From Peltaster fructicola (lineage: Eukaryota; Ascomycota; Dothideomycetes), in contig CP051143.1 in NCBI GenBank assembly GCA_001592805.2, positions 1,674,001 through 1,738,000 on the forward strand: a DNA stretch of 64,000 nucleotides, in the 5' to 3' direction. The position numbers were made by a program, and so were the translations under genes. Below are positions 53,262 to 64,000 of the stretch, piece by piece; within the stretch, counting starts at the first letter, position 1; each line of letters begins with the position of its first letter. The notes under the pieces are model-generated. The model had not been told where the DNA came from. It did no database searches and saw nothing but the letters and a program-made list of their open reading frames with translations.

Positions 53262-55008
53262 ATGTCTTCCTGGATTCAGCAGGCCGATGCCTACGTTGCC
53301 GAGACACTGAAGTCCTGGAACATCTACACGACCGTCCTTGCAGTGATCTTGAGTGCGTTGCTCATATACCCACTCTTCTTCCCTTCTGAGCCGGACACGC
53401 ATCCTCTACTTCTTGCCCGACAGAGTGTGCCAGCACCTATACGTCAGAAGGGTGAGAGCGCCGCATACAGAGCTTCGGAAGTCCCGCACGGCTATCCTCT
53501 GAGATCCGGTCTGAGTGTCAAAGATGCAAGTGCACCTCGATGGACGGGTGGAAGAGACGGTGATCTGAGAGATATCTGGAGAGAGGTAGCAAGAGCTGGA
53601 GGTGTTGGACCGGACGGCAGAGAGATACCAAGAGGGTTGATCATGCGAGTGTTTGGCAAGGACGTCACGGAGTACGAGATCGAAGACCTCACCAAGGAGA
53701 TCATTGTCCTTGGCAAGCACTTCCAGGACACAGGTGTTACGAAGCTCGCTATCTACCTGGCAAACGACCTTGAATACCTGCTTGCCATCTTCGGTATGTC
53801 CTAAGCACTTACTGCGTTTTATCTGTGCTAATTGATGTTCAGCATGTTCTTTCTATGGCATCTCGCCAGTACTCTTCCCATTCAGCTTGCCTCAGCAGCA
53901 GGTCTTCGAGCTAATCAACACAACATCTGCCGATGGTTTGGTCTGTGCTGCAGGAGCACTACCATTAGACGCTGTCGGCCAGGAGTGCACCAACCTGAAA
54001 CTTTTAACGTGGGTGGTCGAGTCGACGAGTAGACATATGGACTGGTCAGGCATTCCAGATACTGCTGCGAATCGTCTCAAGGTCAGCGTCTGGCATGAAC
54101 TCGTCGAGCAGAATACTGCTTCCAAAGCACCTCCTGAGAACGGAGCTCTGGCCACACCTCCACCAGTCTTCACTATCTGGCAGGACCAGTCAACTAAGAG
54201 AACCGAGATTGTGGCTTTCACCCATGCCAACCTCGTTGCAGGTGTCGCAGGTCTCATTGCTGCTTTGCCTCTTCGCCAACGATTCAGCTCTGCAGATCTC
54301 GTTGTTCCAGCTGACAGCTTCTGCAACACCTATGCTCTGTGCCACACATTTGCTGCACTCTACTCGCATGCCAGCGTAGCTGTCAACTCTGTCGCAGGGA
54401 CTGGAGTGGACATCGCAGCGGCTTCCTCTGCGGTCAAACCCACAGTCATCATCGCTTCAGCCGAGTCTGTGGCTGCTCTGCATTCGAAGGAGTCTGCTGG
54501 TATCACCGGTGGTATGCAGAGACTTGGCATGGCCACACAGAGTCAGGCTATGGCGGCAGGACGAATGCCGACCGACACAATCATCTTCAAGATGCTAGCA
54601 CCAAGTGCTTCTCGAACAAATCCCGGGCAGCTACGACTGTTGTTGGTGTCGGAGCGGATCGCAGGAGGTTCGCCGCCCATTACCAGCACAATGCTCTCAG
54701 ACCTGCGCATCTTCACGAAAGCGCGTATTGCCTATGCACTTACGGCGTCAAACGTGGCCGGTGCCATAGCTCAGACCAACGTCTTCGACTATCGACAGGA
54801 AAGCGGCGGGCAGTGTGCATCGTTCGGTGGTCCAGTCGGTAGCGTCGAAGTCAAGGTCAGCAGCACAAGCGAGCAGGAAGTCTCAGGCGCTGGTGACAAG
54901 GGCGTCGTTGGAGAACTACTTGTTAACGGGCCTGCTGTTGTTGGAGGTGCCTATCGCACAGGCTGTCGAGTTGCAATCCGGTCGGATGGAACCATCAAAT
55001 GTGTGTGA
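53262..55008 (+). CDS. Membrane-anchored AMP-binding (acyl-CoA synthetase-like) enzyme lacking the C-terminal lid domain (2 exons, 565 aa)
   Basis: Exons 53262-53793 and 53843-55008 with a 49-nt intron. One N-terminal membrane segment (TTVLAVILSALLIYPLFF, about 25-45). The following domain has the fold of ANL adenylate-forming enzymes: IYLANDLEYLLAIFACSFYG, a degenerate P-loop region near IWQDQSTKRTEIVAFTHANL, FARMP-type equivalents replaced (LRIFTKARIAYALTASNVAG), and GELLVNGPAVVGGAY. The frame stops there, so the roughly 110-residue C-terminal domain that completes catalysis in this superfamily is absent. This layout fits conserved fungal ER-membrane homologues of long-chain acyl-CoA synthetases whose activity is untested. 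It may be non-enzymatic or act with a partner. Confidence 0.78.
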
Positions 55009-55235
55009 GATCGTTGTAGCGCATTCACGAAGTAATGAAAGCGAGCATTACCGAAGCATTATCAGTAGCTGGTCATCCATGTGGGCTGTGCTTGAATTGC
55101 TTGGCGGTCTGCCATTCACTCCAAGTGAAGTTCGCTTTCTAAGTCTCTCGAGTTGTAAGTCCTTGCTTCACAACACACCATTCTGACTGCACAAATCGTC
55201 TCTGTCTCTATACAAGAGTCAGCTGATCAACAAGT

Positions 55236-55700
55236 ATGGCTGATATCCGAGAAGCAAAATACCACATCGACGACACGGCCGAAGAGATATCTGCCAAGTT
55301 CGACACTCACAATGACATTAGAGTGCAGTTGGACATCATCGATGAGACTGTCAAGCGCATGCACGCCTACACCGATGAAATGATACGCAAAGCCAGGATC
55401 CGCCTCCAGTGGAACATCTATGACCTGCAGGAACAGGTGCAAACCGTCGAAGAGGACTGCCTGAAGATGTCTGCAAACCTCCGCACAGTACTCAAGCAAC
55501 ACCAAGCCGAACCCGATGCCAAGGAGGTGCAGAGCACTGACCATGGTGAGTCCAAAGGTACCGGATTTGGTGAGACAATGAGCACCAAAGGTGCAGGTAG
55601 AGCCAAGAACGCTGGTGGAAGAGCGAGGATAAGGACCACAGGTGCTAGGAGAGCACGAAATCGAGAGGATGCTGGAGAGGACGCAAAGAGCACTGGTTGA
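55236..55700 (+). CDS. Hypothetical helical protein with basic Gly/Arg-rich tail (154 aa)
   Basis: A clean ATG frame preceded by a short leader. Residues 1-90 are strongly helical with heptad-like spacing (AEEISAKFDTHNDIRVQLDI, WNIYDLQEQVQTVEEDCLKM), so a coiled coil is likely. Residues 100-150 are Gly/Ala/Arg-rich (GAGRAKNAGGRARIRTTGAR). No family is recognised. A GTGAGT inside the frame at about 55546 could be a splice site that changes the tail. It is only 228 bases downstream of the AMP-binding gene on the same strand. Confidence 0.4.
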   Translation: MADIREAKYHIDDTAEEISAKFDTHNDIRVQLDIIDETVKRMHAYTDEMIRKARIRLQWNIYDLQEQVQTVEEDCLKMSANLRTVLKQHQAEPDAKEVQSTDHGESKGTGFGETMSTKGAGRAKNAGGRARIRTTGARRARNREDAGEDAKSTG

Positions 55701-57855
55701 AGTTGAGAGGAGAGCGAAGAGCACAGTCAAGTTCCGCCAAGCATTATGCGCAGTCAAGTATTCTTTGCAGCCCTCAAGCCAAACAAGGATCAAACAAGAG
55801 TGCTGCTAGGGAGGATGCAATCGATCGTGACGAGAAGTGAGAAGCAAAGAGAAGATAATAGAAGAGTCACCTGAACGACAGGCCGAGCACAGAACCCTTG
55901 TTGCACTCGACTTCGTCTGCACAATACAGCATGCTTGCAGCTACAAGCATACATAGCAGCTCGAACGCCAATACCTACCTAAATCAAGTCTGCACTTCCT
56001 TGTGCTTGTACGACCGTGTGTTGTTACCAGCGGTCAATGACTCAGACGTTCTCTCTTACGTCGTGAGTGTTGTCTGATACTCCTCGTGATCATATCAGCG
56101 CTGTCGGCGGTTACGCGTACAGTCCGGATGCTTATGCGACACCAGACTGGCAGCAAGGCTTCTCCGGATGATGGGAGACACACACACGACATACCAGTGC
56201 CATCGATGAGGATGATCCTGCTCTCTGCTCAGCGCAGCGTGACGATGTTGAGGTGTTGAGAACAAGGAATAATGAAGACCTGCTGAATGCTGTCTGCCTG
56301 GTGAATGTTATGCCATCACAGCGTCTGTGGTCGGAACAACTAGATGCTCCTCCCATCGACGCATACTTAGCCATCCATGACCACACCTCCACCTTGTCGT
56401 GCAAATCACAATGCTAGGTAGAGGTGGCGTGTAGCACAGCCTGATGGCCTGATCGATCCGGCGACATCGGTTCGACGTCGCTAGGAGACCAAAAGCGTAT
56501 CTCACATCGAGCGAAGGCGCATAATGTGGGCGGCGTGTGTATTGAAAGTGGCTGCTCAGCATTCTGTAGTGACACCCACTTGCCATCGATCCATGACAGG
56601 CGACTCTGCTGCTCATTTGGACTTGAGTGCGACTCCGCAAGAATGTATCCACACTCACATGCTTGGTCCGGACCTGTCTCCTTGTCAGTCTCAAGTGTCG
56701 TAGGGTCCTCAAAGCAAAGCCGCTTGCAGAGTGCAGTAGCCGATTTTCTCTGTTCAGTTTGTGCAAGGTCTCGCGGTTTGTGACTTTCGGCTCGCGCAGC
56801 GTACAGGTGTCCCGGTGGATGTCGTGCCTGTGCTTCTGCCAGAGCTGATCAAAGATAGCGATCTCCAAAGAAGCCAGGCACATGTGTTCGAACGCAACGG
56901 AAGCACAACCCTCAGGAACGCCAAGAATTCTCCGCTATATTCGACCTTGGGTTTGTCGCCACAGGGTTAGATGCCGGAAGATTGTGCCAATCATCGAGAC
57001 TCGACGTGTCACTGTAGGTGGAAACCGCGTCGATGTGGGAATCACCTCAATACCGGCTAGCTGCATGTGTGAAGGGCGATGGCCAGATGCTTGCACGGCG
57101 AGGGATCTTCGTCCGAAAGCAACGGTGTATGCAGCCAGCAAAGCTTAGGAAAAGTGTCTTGATGGCGGTGCATGTCCACCTTGGAGCTGAGAGGAAGCTG
57201 GCTCGAGCTGGTGTATGGACCCATCTGTCCTGAAGCATGCCCAAGCGCACACGAGAACTGCCTGCTAGCTCAACTGGTTGTTTTTAAGGTATCAGGTTTT
57301 AGCGCGCAGATACACGAACCTTCCGACAAGCCTGTCCATACAATGCACGTACGTGTCAAGGGCCTGGTTCCAGTGTCACAGTACGTGAGGAGTGTGACCG
57401 AACCATGCAGCTCCATCCTCTCGTCTCTGCCGATATCCATAGGCCATGGGTTCATGATGCTGTTGTAATTGATGATGATGGTGATGATGACGAAGCTACA
57501 GATAATGAACCCGACAACAAAGCTGACCAGAGATGTCACTCAGAATCGAAATAGGCGCTAGTCCTAGGTACAGTCTGGCATTGCCACTTCCCAACTTCGA
57601 AGCCTTTACCTTCCAATGTGGACGAGCCTCAAAGGCTTGCTTAAAATCTCTCTTATAGATCCTTTCTCGCTCTTGGAACGAGCATGTAAAGCTAGCAGCA
57701 GGTGCGTAGTAGGTGGAGCTTTCGACACCTCGTGGCTAATGTTGGCAGTCGTGGCTGGCTTCCTGACCTAGTGGACGAAACTCTCTTGCAATCAGCTCCG
57801 ATCCTTGACTGCCAGCATCTCTGCCTCCTGTCATGGTCGCGTGGCTGGAAGTCTT
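55701..57855. other. Gene-poor gap, 2.15 kb
   Basis: The longest frame is 191 codons on minus (56883-56308); it has no domain and a composition typical of antisense reading. A GAT/GGT microsatellite-like stretch lies at about 57469-57490. It probably contains the promoter of the third transcription factor gene. Confidence 0.35.
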
Positions 57856-60215
57856 ATGACCTCTCGACCGCAGCCGTCGCGAGACACTGCATCGACGACA
57901 AAGAGAGTGACGGTCACAGCAGCGTGCGAGAACTGTAGAAAACGCAAGCAGAAGGTACGTCAAGATCTGCCTCAGCCGTCTTGTCGCCAAACTCATCTCG
58001 ATGTTAGTGCTCCGCCGAGCGTCCGAAGTACGTTTTCCGGCAGCCGAAGCGCATCTCGAGCGTTATATCGAAGAGTACGCGTAGCTGATAAAATGGGTCA
58101 CTAGGTGCCAAATATGCCGGAACAGAAATGTCGAGTGTGTCTACGAGACGATCGCCTCAGAAACACATGGGAAGGCTGTGAAAAGGAAGCACACCGAGCT
58201 CGAAGCACGACATCGAGAGTACGAAGACTTCATCAAGCTCCTGCACACTGCACCGGAAACCGAGGTTGCTACACTACTGCAGCAACTACGAGCCGGTGCA
58301 ACAATCGACACGCTTTTGACCAGAATGCAGAGTGCCGAACTATTGACACAACTCTCTTTAGTCCCGGAGACACGATATCGATATGTTCTGCCAGTGACAG
58401 CTACCATGCCAGCCCTGCTAGACAACCCGCTAAACCCATACATCAACACACTGGTCTACGAGCTTACGTTGAACCAATTAAAACAAGGTGAGGATGTACA
58501 AGACGATCCGACGGAGCAAACACTCGAACATCAGCCTTTCCTTACTCCATACCATGCCGCCCGGGTGCTGGCACCCAATTTGCGCTCTACAAGAGCTTCC
58601 ATGTGGACATCGATCACATCGAACGATGCTTTGGTACATCACCTGCTCGAACTCTACTTCTTGCACGAGTATCCAATGGTGTCCTGTCTGCACGTAGATC
58701 TCTTCTTGGCGGATATGAAGAGTGGTCGTCGGGAATACTGCTCACCGCTCTTGGTAAATGCCGTTCTTGCTTCTGCCAGTGTAAGACAAATTGAGAAGTC
58801 GATCAGAGACTCGAACTGAACAACACAAAGCAAAAAACGCTGACAGATCGATAGCACGGCTACCACCAGAATGCAAAACGTTCACACGTCTGGGACGCCT
58901 CCAACATCACCTATCGCTTCACTGTGGAGGCAAAACGACTGCTGGAAATGGAACGAGAGCAGGACTCTCTCACCACGATACAAGCTTTGTTGATCCTAGG
59001 CATTGATTGCAACAGGAACGCTATCGACAAGGTTGGCTGGAACTACTTTGCGCAAGCGGTCGTGATGGCGCGAAGAATGGGCTTGATGTCCGCGCTTCAT
59101 CATGTGACTGACAGTGATGAGCGACTCGCCAAGGCCAAGACTGGTTGGGCAGTGTTTACCTGGCAGAGGTTCGTGTATCATCACCTTTTCCGCTTGTACT
59201 AATCGAACTTCTCGACAGCATGATGTGCTATCACATACAGAAGCCTTCACTGTGCATGTCGCCGCCGGTCGAGCGATTACCTTCGGAAGGAGCGGCTCCA
59301 ACGTTCTATGGAGAGGTTTCATTGACATTTCCACTGCCGAATCGACTCTGGTCTATGCATCATGGGATTACCTTCCGAGCGTTCGCGCAGCTGTATGAAA
59401 TCGTCAACGAGCTCAATATCGCTTCATACTCACGAGGTCCTCAAAGAACAGCTATTCCTGCGGATGAGGCAACCATATTTCACGACAGGCTGGCGGCCTG
59501 GTTGCTGTCTCTGCCTGAGCCACTTCTGGCAAGGAATATCTGCTTTCCTGTTCACCTCCAGCTTCAGTAAGATTGTGTTGACAAGTGCAGTAAGACATTC
59601 GCTGATTGCTGGTCTAGCATGTTCTTCTACAATGTACTGATAAGCTTCCTCGAACCACTCGTTGAGCAACCCTTCACAGGCCTGCTCTTCTCGGATGGCG
59701 CTTCAGCAGACCGAAACCTACCGTCATACATTGTCGCGCATGCTCGCGCTTGCATCAATACTCTACTACGCCTCTACTTCCTCCGCCACGGCTTTGCCGC
59801 CATGGACACCACAGTCATGCAGTTCTTCAACTTGGCCGGTTTCGACGCCCTTCAAGAGCTGGAACTTTTGGATGGACTTGCATCACCAGAGCATGCCGAA
59901 GTACACTTATCTACCGTCGTCCTGTGCGCCAAAGGACTCTGCGACCAGGGTCGAAACTTCTACCTTGCGGAGGTCGTCTATCGTATCTTTCGAAGCAGCA
60001 TGCAGCCCGAGCATGTCCAGTTGCTGCATGAAAGCATCGATGTTGAAGCAGAGAGTATGAGGGAGGGCCTCAGTGCAGAGCATATCCGTGCAGAGTATCC
60101 AATCAAGGTCATCAGTTTTGCCGATGATCCCAGTCAGTGGAGGATCAGTGAGCTTATAGCTACACGTATGGCAATGTCTGTTGAGAGCACTGATAGAGGA
60201 GATGTGAGTGGATGA
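57856..60215 (+). CDS. Zn2Cys6 fungal transcription factor (6 exons, 684 aa)
   Basis: Exons 57856-57954, 58008-58027, 58105-58780, 58855-59168, 59219-59566 and 59618-60215, with introns of 53, 77, 74, 50 and 51 nt in consistent phase. The zinc cluster is residues 24-51: CENCRKRKQK from exon 1, CSAERPK from a 20-nt exon 2, then CQICRNRNVEC from exon 3. A linker helix follows (VKRKHTELEARHREYEDFIK) and a regulatory domain: VHHLLELYFLHEYPMVSCLH, LTTIQALLILGIDCNRNAID, YFAQAVVMARRMGLM. It is the family often named nitrogen assimilation factor nirA-like in automatic annotation, but this is weak evidence. The target is unknown. Confidence 0.87.
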
Positions 60216-60526
60216 AGTTGTTGGCACGATACAGCATCTTGGCATTGCATTCGATAGCCACCGCAGTCGAATACATGTCCCTGCGAGCATGTCAGATTAG
60301 CTTCACTATCATGGTCATTGTGTATGCGTGTCTCTGGAGTGCAATGTTGTGATGATTGGTGCTGCCTATCGCTGTATCCGAGTGAAGTCCAAGTTCACCA
60401 CGCTTCGCGGGATGACTCGCTGTCGCGCACAGATAGACACCAACACATACACACACACATTGAAACATCCGCCACCTCGACAAGCCATCATCACCAATAG
60501 ACTCGTCGAGCAGCGCACTCGTCATC
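60216..60526. other. Intergenic
   Basis: 3' region of the transcription factor gene and the promoter of GTR1, with a short CA run at about 60444-60460. Confidence 0.35.
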
Positions 60527-61608
60527 ATGAGCAGCTCTGAGCGCTCGAAGCGCCAGAAGCAGCGCAAAGTCTTGCTCATGGGCAAGTCTGGCGCAGGCAA
60601 GTCGTCTATGCGATCGATCATCTTCAGCAACCACGTCGCCAAGGACGTACGCAGGCTAGGCGCTACCATCGATGTCGAGCACAGCAACATTCGCTTCATG
60701 GGAAACCTCATGCTGCATTTATGGGACTGCGGAGGGTCAGTCATCGGTGCTGATGCCCACAGGCAACTTCCGTGAAGCTGACTTATCTCTATCAAAGACA
60801 GGATGCTTTCGTCGAATCGTATCTCGACAACCAGCGTTCGCACGTGTTCACGTCTGTAGCCGCGATGGTCTTTGTCTTCGACGCCTCCTCTGAAGAGCCT
60901 CAATCAGATGTCATCAACTTCACAAAGACTCTCCGAGCGCTGCATGAGTTCAGTCCAAACAGCAAGGTCTTCATACTGCTGCACAAGATGGATCTCATAC
61001 CCATCGAAGACAGGAGCAAGGTGCAAGCTCAGCATGTTCGAGAATTACGCACTCACTGTGAGGAAGAAGGATTCAAACACGAACAGACAGAGTTCTGGGC
61101 CACATCGATTTGGGACCAGACACTCTACCGTGCTTGGACACAAGTCATCTATTTCCTTGTGCCTAACGCCACAGCCATCGAGGTGATGCTGCGTAAGCTT
61201 GCTGAGCTCTTGGATGCTAGAGAGCTCATCCTGTACGAGCGAATGACTTGTCTAGCCGTAACACATATCACCCGCGACATCGAAGATGGCAACCCCTTTG
61301 GCGACCGCTTCGAACGGATCAGCAGCATCCTGAAGACCCACAGACACTCAATGGCGAAACACACCGGTGCCATGGCATCAGATGTCAGCTTCGCAGAAAT
61401 GCAGATCAAGACAGGAGCCTTTATGTTCTTCATCACCCGCTTCACCGACAATACCAACCTGGCCGTGGTCATGCCTAGCGATGAAGCAGCCTTCAACGCA
61501 GCTCGAGTCAATGTACAGTTGGCTAGGCGTGAGTTCGCACACCTTGACATAATCGATAAGAAGGGTAAGGATGTACAGCAAGCTACTGCGTCCATGACAG
61601 CTACGTGA
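60527..61608 (+). CDS. GTR1: Rag GTPase GTR1 (RagA/B type) (2 exons, 339 aa)
   Basis: Exons 60527-60735 and 60798-61608 with a 62-nt intron. The P-loop is [16 protein letters not shown] (residues 18-33), switch region [18 protein letters not shown], the G3 motif WDCGGQDAF is made across the splice junction (the 3' site AAAG at 60797 is needed to give GlyGlyGln), G4 is LHKMDLIP, and the C-terminal roadblock-like half has [14 protein letters not shown] and FIT-type strands. Gtr1 pairs with Gtr2 on the vacuole in the EGO complex and activates TORC1 when amino acids are plentiful. Length and motifs are canonical. Confidence 0.94.
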
Positions 61609-62077
61609 GGCGGACCACTCTTCTCGGCAAATGGGCTTCTCTCCCTGTGTTAGCAGGTATGCCTCGTGGCCACAAGCTATACACGGCACGGCACACCTGT
61701 GATTGTGCGCCCAGAGCCGCTTTTCATGCAACCCGGCAGAAGCTGTCTGTGTTGTGTAGTACGCTCAGACGTCCCGATGTGACGCCGACAGGGAAGTTGA
61801 TCGCTTGCGAAAGCCACGATGGTCCTTGCAAGTCTATACAGCATGAAACACTACTTGCGTTTCGACCTTGGTCGTGCAAGAGGGCTCAAGGATTATGTGA
61901 TGTGCTTATGGAAACGAACCACCTCAGCTCCGGACGAGCACGATGGAGATCTTGGTCAGCTCGGTGTCCAGGAGTCATGCTTCATCAGCTGATGCAAGGG
62001 CCTTGCGATTCATGCGACCCGGTGGCTTGGTGACTGGCGTGGTGCTTCATGCATACAGATGTACCGCTACCGGCACA
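61609..62077. other. Intergenic
   Basis: 3' region of GTR1. The frame that later encodes the 121-aa candidate is open from 61943, but that part has no coding character. Confidence 0.35.
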
Positions 62078-62443
62078 ATGGTGACAGCATCTTCATCGCT
62101 TCCGAGACGGTACGAAGCAGGTTCCATCAGGCGGCGCCGGCGCTCGTCTGCTACTGTAATGTTGACCAGTGCCAAATCTGACCATTCGTCCGGTCTCTCC
62201 ACCTACGTACTCGAGACACCCACTCATACTGTCCTCTGCAAGAATTGCGGTACATGCCACAACAAAGAGCTAGTCGTCAAACAGATACATGGCCCTGCCG
62301 CCTCACCCTCAGCCTGGGTAGCTATCTATCGGCCCCAAATCGACATTCACCAACAGTTCCAGGACGAGGAGGCTTGCCCCACAAAGTGCCTGGACGAACT
62401 CTCTGCAGCGGTGTCAGGGCTTTCGGCTGCGAGTAAGCGATGA
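62078..62443 (+). CDS. Candidate small protein with a C-x2-C-x2-C-H motif (121 aa)
   Basis: From the ATG at 62078: an Arg-rich stretch (SIRRRRRSSATVML), then THTVLCKNCGTCHNKELVVK, in which the Cys/His group could bind metal, then AWVAIYRPQIDIHQQFQDEE and a helical end with two more Cys. Amino-acid balance and third-position use look coding. No family is recognised, and the frame may have further exons. Confidence 0.35.
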   Translation: MVTASSSLPRRYEAGSIRRRRRSSATVMLTSAKSDHSSGLSTYVLETPTHTVLCKNCGTCHNKELVVKQIHGPAASPSAWVAIYRPQIDIHQQFQDEEACPTKCLDELSAAVSGLSAASKR

Positions 62444-63638
62444 ACTCTCGCACGTCCCCGATATGTCTGTTCCAGCCTTGTTCTCAGTCATCTATCCTTG
62501 AGGACCAATGCATGGGCCGCATGGTCTCTTTGCCCTCGTGTGGTTCCCCCTAGATCTAAGATAAGCTTCGAAGTTCACAATCTCGTAGGGCGACGTAATG
62601 TCGACGCCTTGACAATTCCGGGGCTGTCCGTCGGGTACCGCACAAGACGCAGACTAGGCCGGACGCACACGTCGTACAGCATCACGTTGCCGTAAGTGCA
62701 TGCGGTTGAGACAAGCCAAGCACTCCTGCTGTGCGAGGTCTGGCACTAGCAGCCCAGCACTGAGGTACAAAATCGACTCCTGGCGTGTTCTCGGCCGGCA
62801 GATACGCTTGCTGACTGCAGTACGTGTTATCCATCGTCATGCCTCCTCTTTTCCTGGACATGAGATGGTATTGAATGAACGACTAGGAGCATAAGCCCAT
62901 GACTCGCTTGACAAGTCGACACCGCACAGCATGGTGATCCCTGCTACAAATATACATCCTGCTATGTCGTTGATTAACAGGATTAGCGAGCGGCGAGCGG
63001 CAGACAAGAGGCGCTTGAGTTCTACTAGCAGTCAGCAAGCCATGTCATGCTCGTGCTATGGTTGGCCGATCATCATTCTGGACGGGAGGGGCGAGCTGAG
63101 CGATCGTCCGTCGATGTATTGAAACCTTCGCGGTATGAGACATGAGCGGCTGCAGACGAATACAACACTCATTTGAGCATACGACATACCATACTCTTGA
63201 GGTCAGAGTGCAGGACAGCTGACTCGAGGACGCTGTCTCGGATCAGTAGCCGAACGGGTCTCAGGCGCAGTGATTCCCTATTCAGCTCATCAGTGCAGAC
63301 TGCTCGGTATGTGATTGTTTGCTACTTTGTACTTTGGAACATCGCTATGTACATGTTTCGATACTATTATGTGCGAGGTTCTGTTGACCGAAAAGAGGAC
63401 GTCATCTCGTTGGACTGCGATCGGACACAAGCCCGAAGCATTCATTGTAGCAAGAAAACCGAAGCCAAACCGAAAATGCCCAACAGTACTGATCCGTGAG
63501 AGCCGCAGCATGCACAGGATCCAGACCGTGTCGTTTGCTGTCATCAAAAGCCTCCTATTCGACCCCAAACGCCGTTTGAACAACCGAAAGAACCACAGGG
63601 TATAGCCACACTTTGAAGAATGTTGTTGGAATGAAGGC
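62444..63638. other. Gene-poor stretch, 1.2 kb
   Basis: Only short frames on both strands. Nothing recognisable. It lies between a small candidate gene and the 3' end of the gene cut by the right edge. Confidence 0.35.
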
Positions 63639-64000
63639 TCATGCAGAGCTCTTTGCAGTGGTGAAACCATTCTGCTTCAGCTTCTCGAGAGCCTCGAAAT
63701 AGACGGTGCCCTCGACGCCATAGATGCAGTCGTCCTTGAGATCAAGCTCCCGCTCCAGGGGATCTTCGAGACCCCATTTGCGTCCTAGCCAGCAGCCGCT
63801 TACTGCTTTGTAAGGTCGTGAGACAACGTTGTTGAGCTGGTAGAAGCGTTTCTCAACGGCCTTAGCTTGATCAACCGCGCTGATCCAATATGGTGCCAAC
63901 TCTTGGAGGAATGCCAGTCCATCCCGCATGCTGCTTATCGTAGGTTTGAGGTTATCGTCCGGGCCACCAGCGCTGATGACATCGACTGCTGACACGACCG
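63639..64000 (-). CDS. 3' end of a minus-strand gene cut by the window edge (partial)
   Basis: The frame is open to the right edge, so the start lies outside. About 120 C-terminal residues are visible: a helical stretch (SMRDGLAFLQELAPYWISAV, then AKAVEKRFYQLNN), and acidic and hydrophobic patches (WLGRKWGLEDPLERELDL), ending TTAKSSA. The pattern could be the end of a fungal-specific transcription factor, but I cannot identify it. Confidence 0.5.
   Translation of the reverse strand, partial: VVSAVDVISAGGPDDNLKPTISSMRDGLAFLQELAPYWISAVDQAKAVEKRFYQLNNVVSRPYKAVSGCWLGRKWGLEDPLERELDLKDDCIYGVEGTVYFEALEKLKQNGFTTAKSSA

Noticed and set aside
56308-56883. 191-codon frame on minus
   Set aside because: Composition (many Arg, His, Cys, Ser) is like chance antisense reading; no domain, no start context, no introns that improve it.
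57260-57380. A-box-like TAGCTCAACTGG suggesting a tRNA gene
   Set aside because: No B box at the right distance and no cloverleaf could be folded around it.
57270-57539. Minus-strand 89-codon frame with a strongly hydrophobic start
   Set aside because: The hydrophobic part comes from an ATC/GAT microsatellite-like stretch read in one frame; the rest has no domain and no sign of selection that I can see.
60292-60903. 203-codon minus frame over GTR1 and its promoter
   Set aside because: It overlaps the well-supported GTR1 coding exons antisense and has no recognisable content.
1-64000. Transposons, virus-like elements, LTR pairs, CRISPR arrays, rRNA genes
   Set aside because: No reverse transcriptase, integrase, transposase, capsid-type or similar protein was recognised; no long terminal or inverted repeats were noticed by eye; no regular repeat-spacer array exists.

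Overview
The window looks like nuclear DNA of a filamentous ascomycete (Pezizomycotina), most likely a Dothideomycete. The protein families point this way (a hydrophobin, several Zn2Cys6 transcription factors, a DUF3431 protein, a fungal-type 2-haloacid dehalogenase, a KIN1 kinase with a KA1 tail), as do many 42-62 nt GT-AG introns with CTRAC-type branch sites. Base composition is near 50% GC. About 30 genes are supported. Most needed splicing by eye, and several start codons differ from what simple open frames suggest.

Layout. 0-7.6 kb: 3' end of a large membrane-associated protein of unknown function (open at the left edge, frame-shifted near its end), a small secreted hydrophobin, a UBTD-type ubiquitin-domain protein and an HMG-box factor. 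9.7-14.7 kb: a divergent pair of ribosome-linked genes (ACL4-like chaperone, GIR2/RWDD1-like RWD protein), then an RTT107/BRC1-like BRCT protein. 15-19 kb: an unidentified spliced unit, a haloacid dehalogenase with a shifted C-terminus and a formate/nitrite transporter. 21-27 kb: SUMO, an unusual fused succinyl-CoA-ligase-like protein, a small conserved hypothetical protein and a peroxisomal-type acyl-CoA dehydrogenase. 26.8-33.4 kb: two head-to-head Zn2Cys6 regulators. 33.8-42.4 kb: ribosomal protein uL1, a GPATCH1-type G-patch protein, KIN1 kinase and CAF40/RCD1. 42.8-50.3 kb: a five-exon CMC4-like twin-CX9C gene, a nucleoside hydrolase, a BTB protein, a LYR-motif protein divergent from branched-chain keto acid dehydrogenase E2, and a DUF3431 protein. 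51-61.6 kb: a secreted PLC-like phosphodiesterase, a membrane-anchored AMP-binding enzyme, a third Zn2Cys6 factor and the Rag GTPase GTR1. The right edge cuts a minus-strand gene.

This is mostly a housekeeping neighbourhood. No secondary-metabolite cluster, CRISPR array, virus-like element, convincing transposon or RNA gene was recognised. The most unusual items are the alpha/beta fused succinyl-CoA-ligase-like protein with an internal targeting-like segment, two genes whose first coding exon appears to be only the ATG, a hydrophobin with a 14-nt exon and atypical cysteine spacing, and single-base frame breaks near the 3' ends of two otherwise intact genes. Gene-poor gaps of 1-2.3 kb separate the groups, and at least one of them (42.4-43.7 kb) hid a real small gene.
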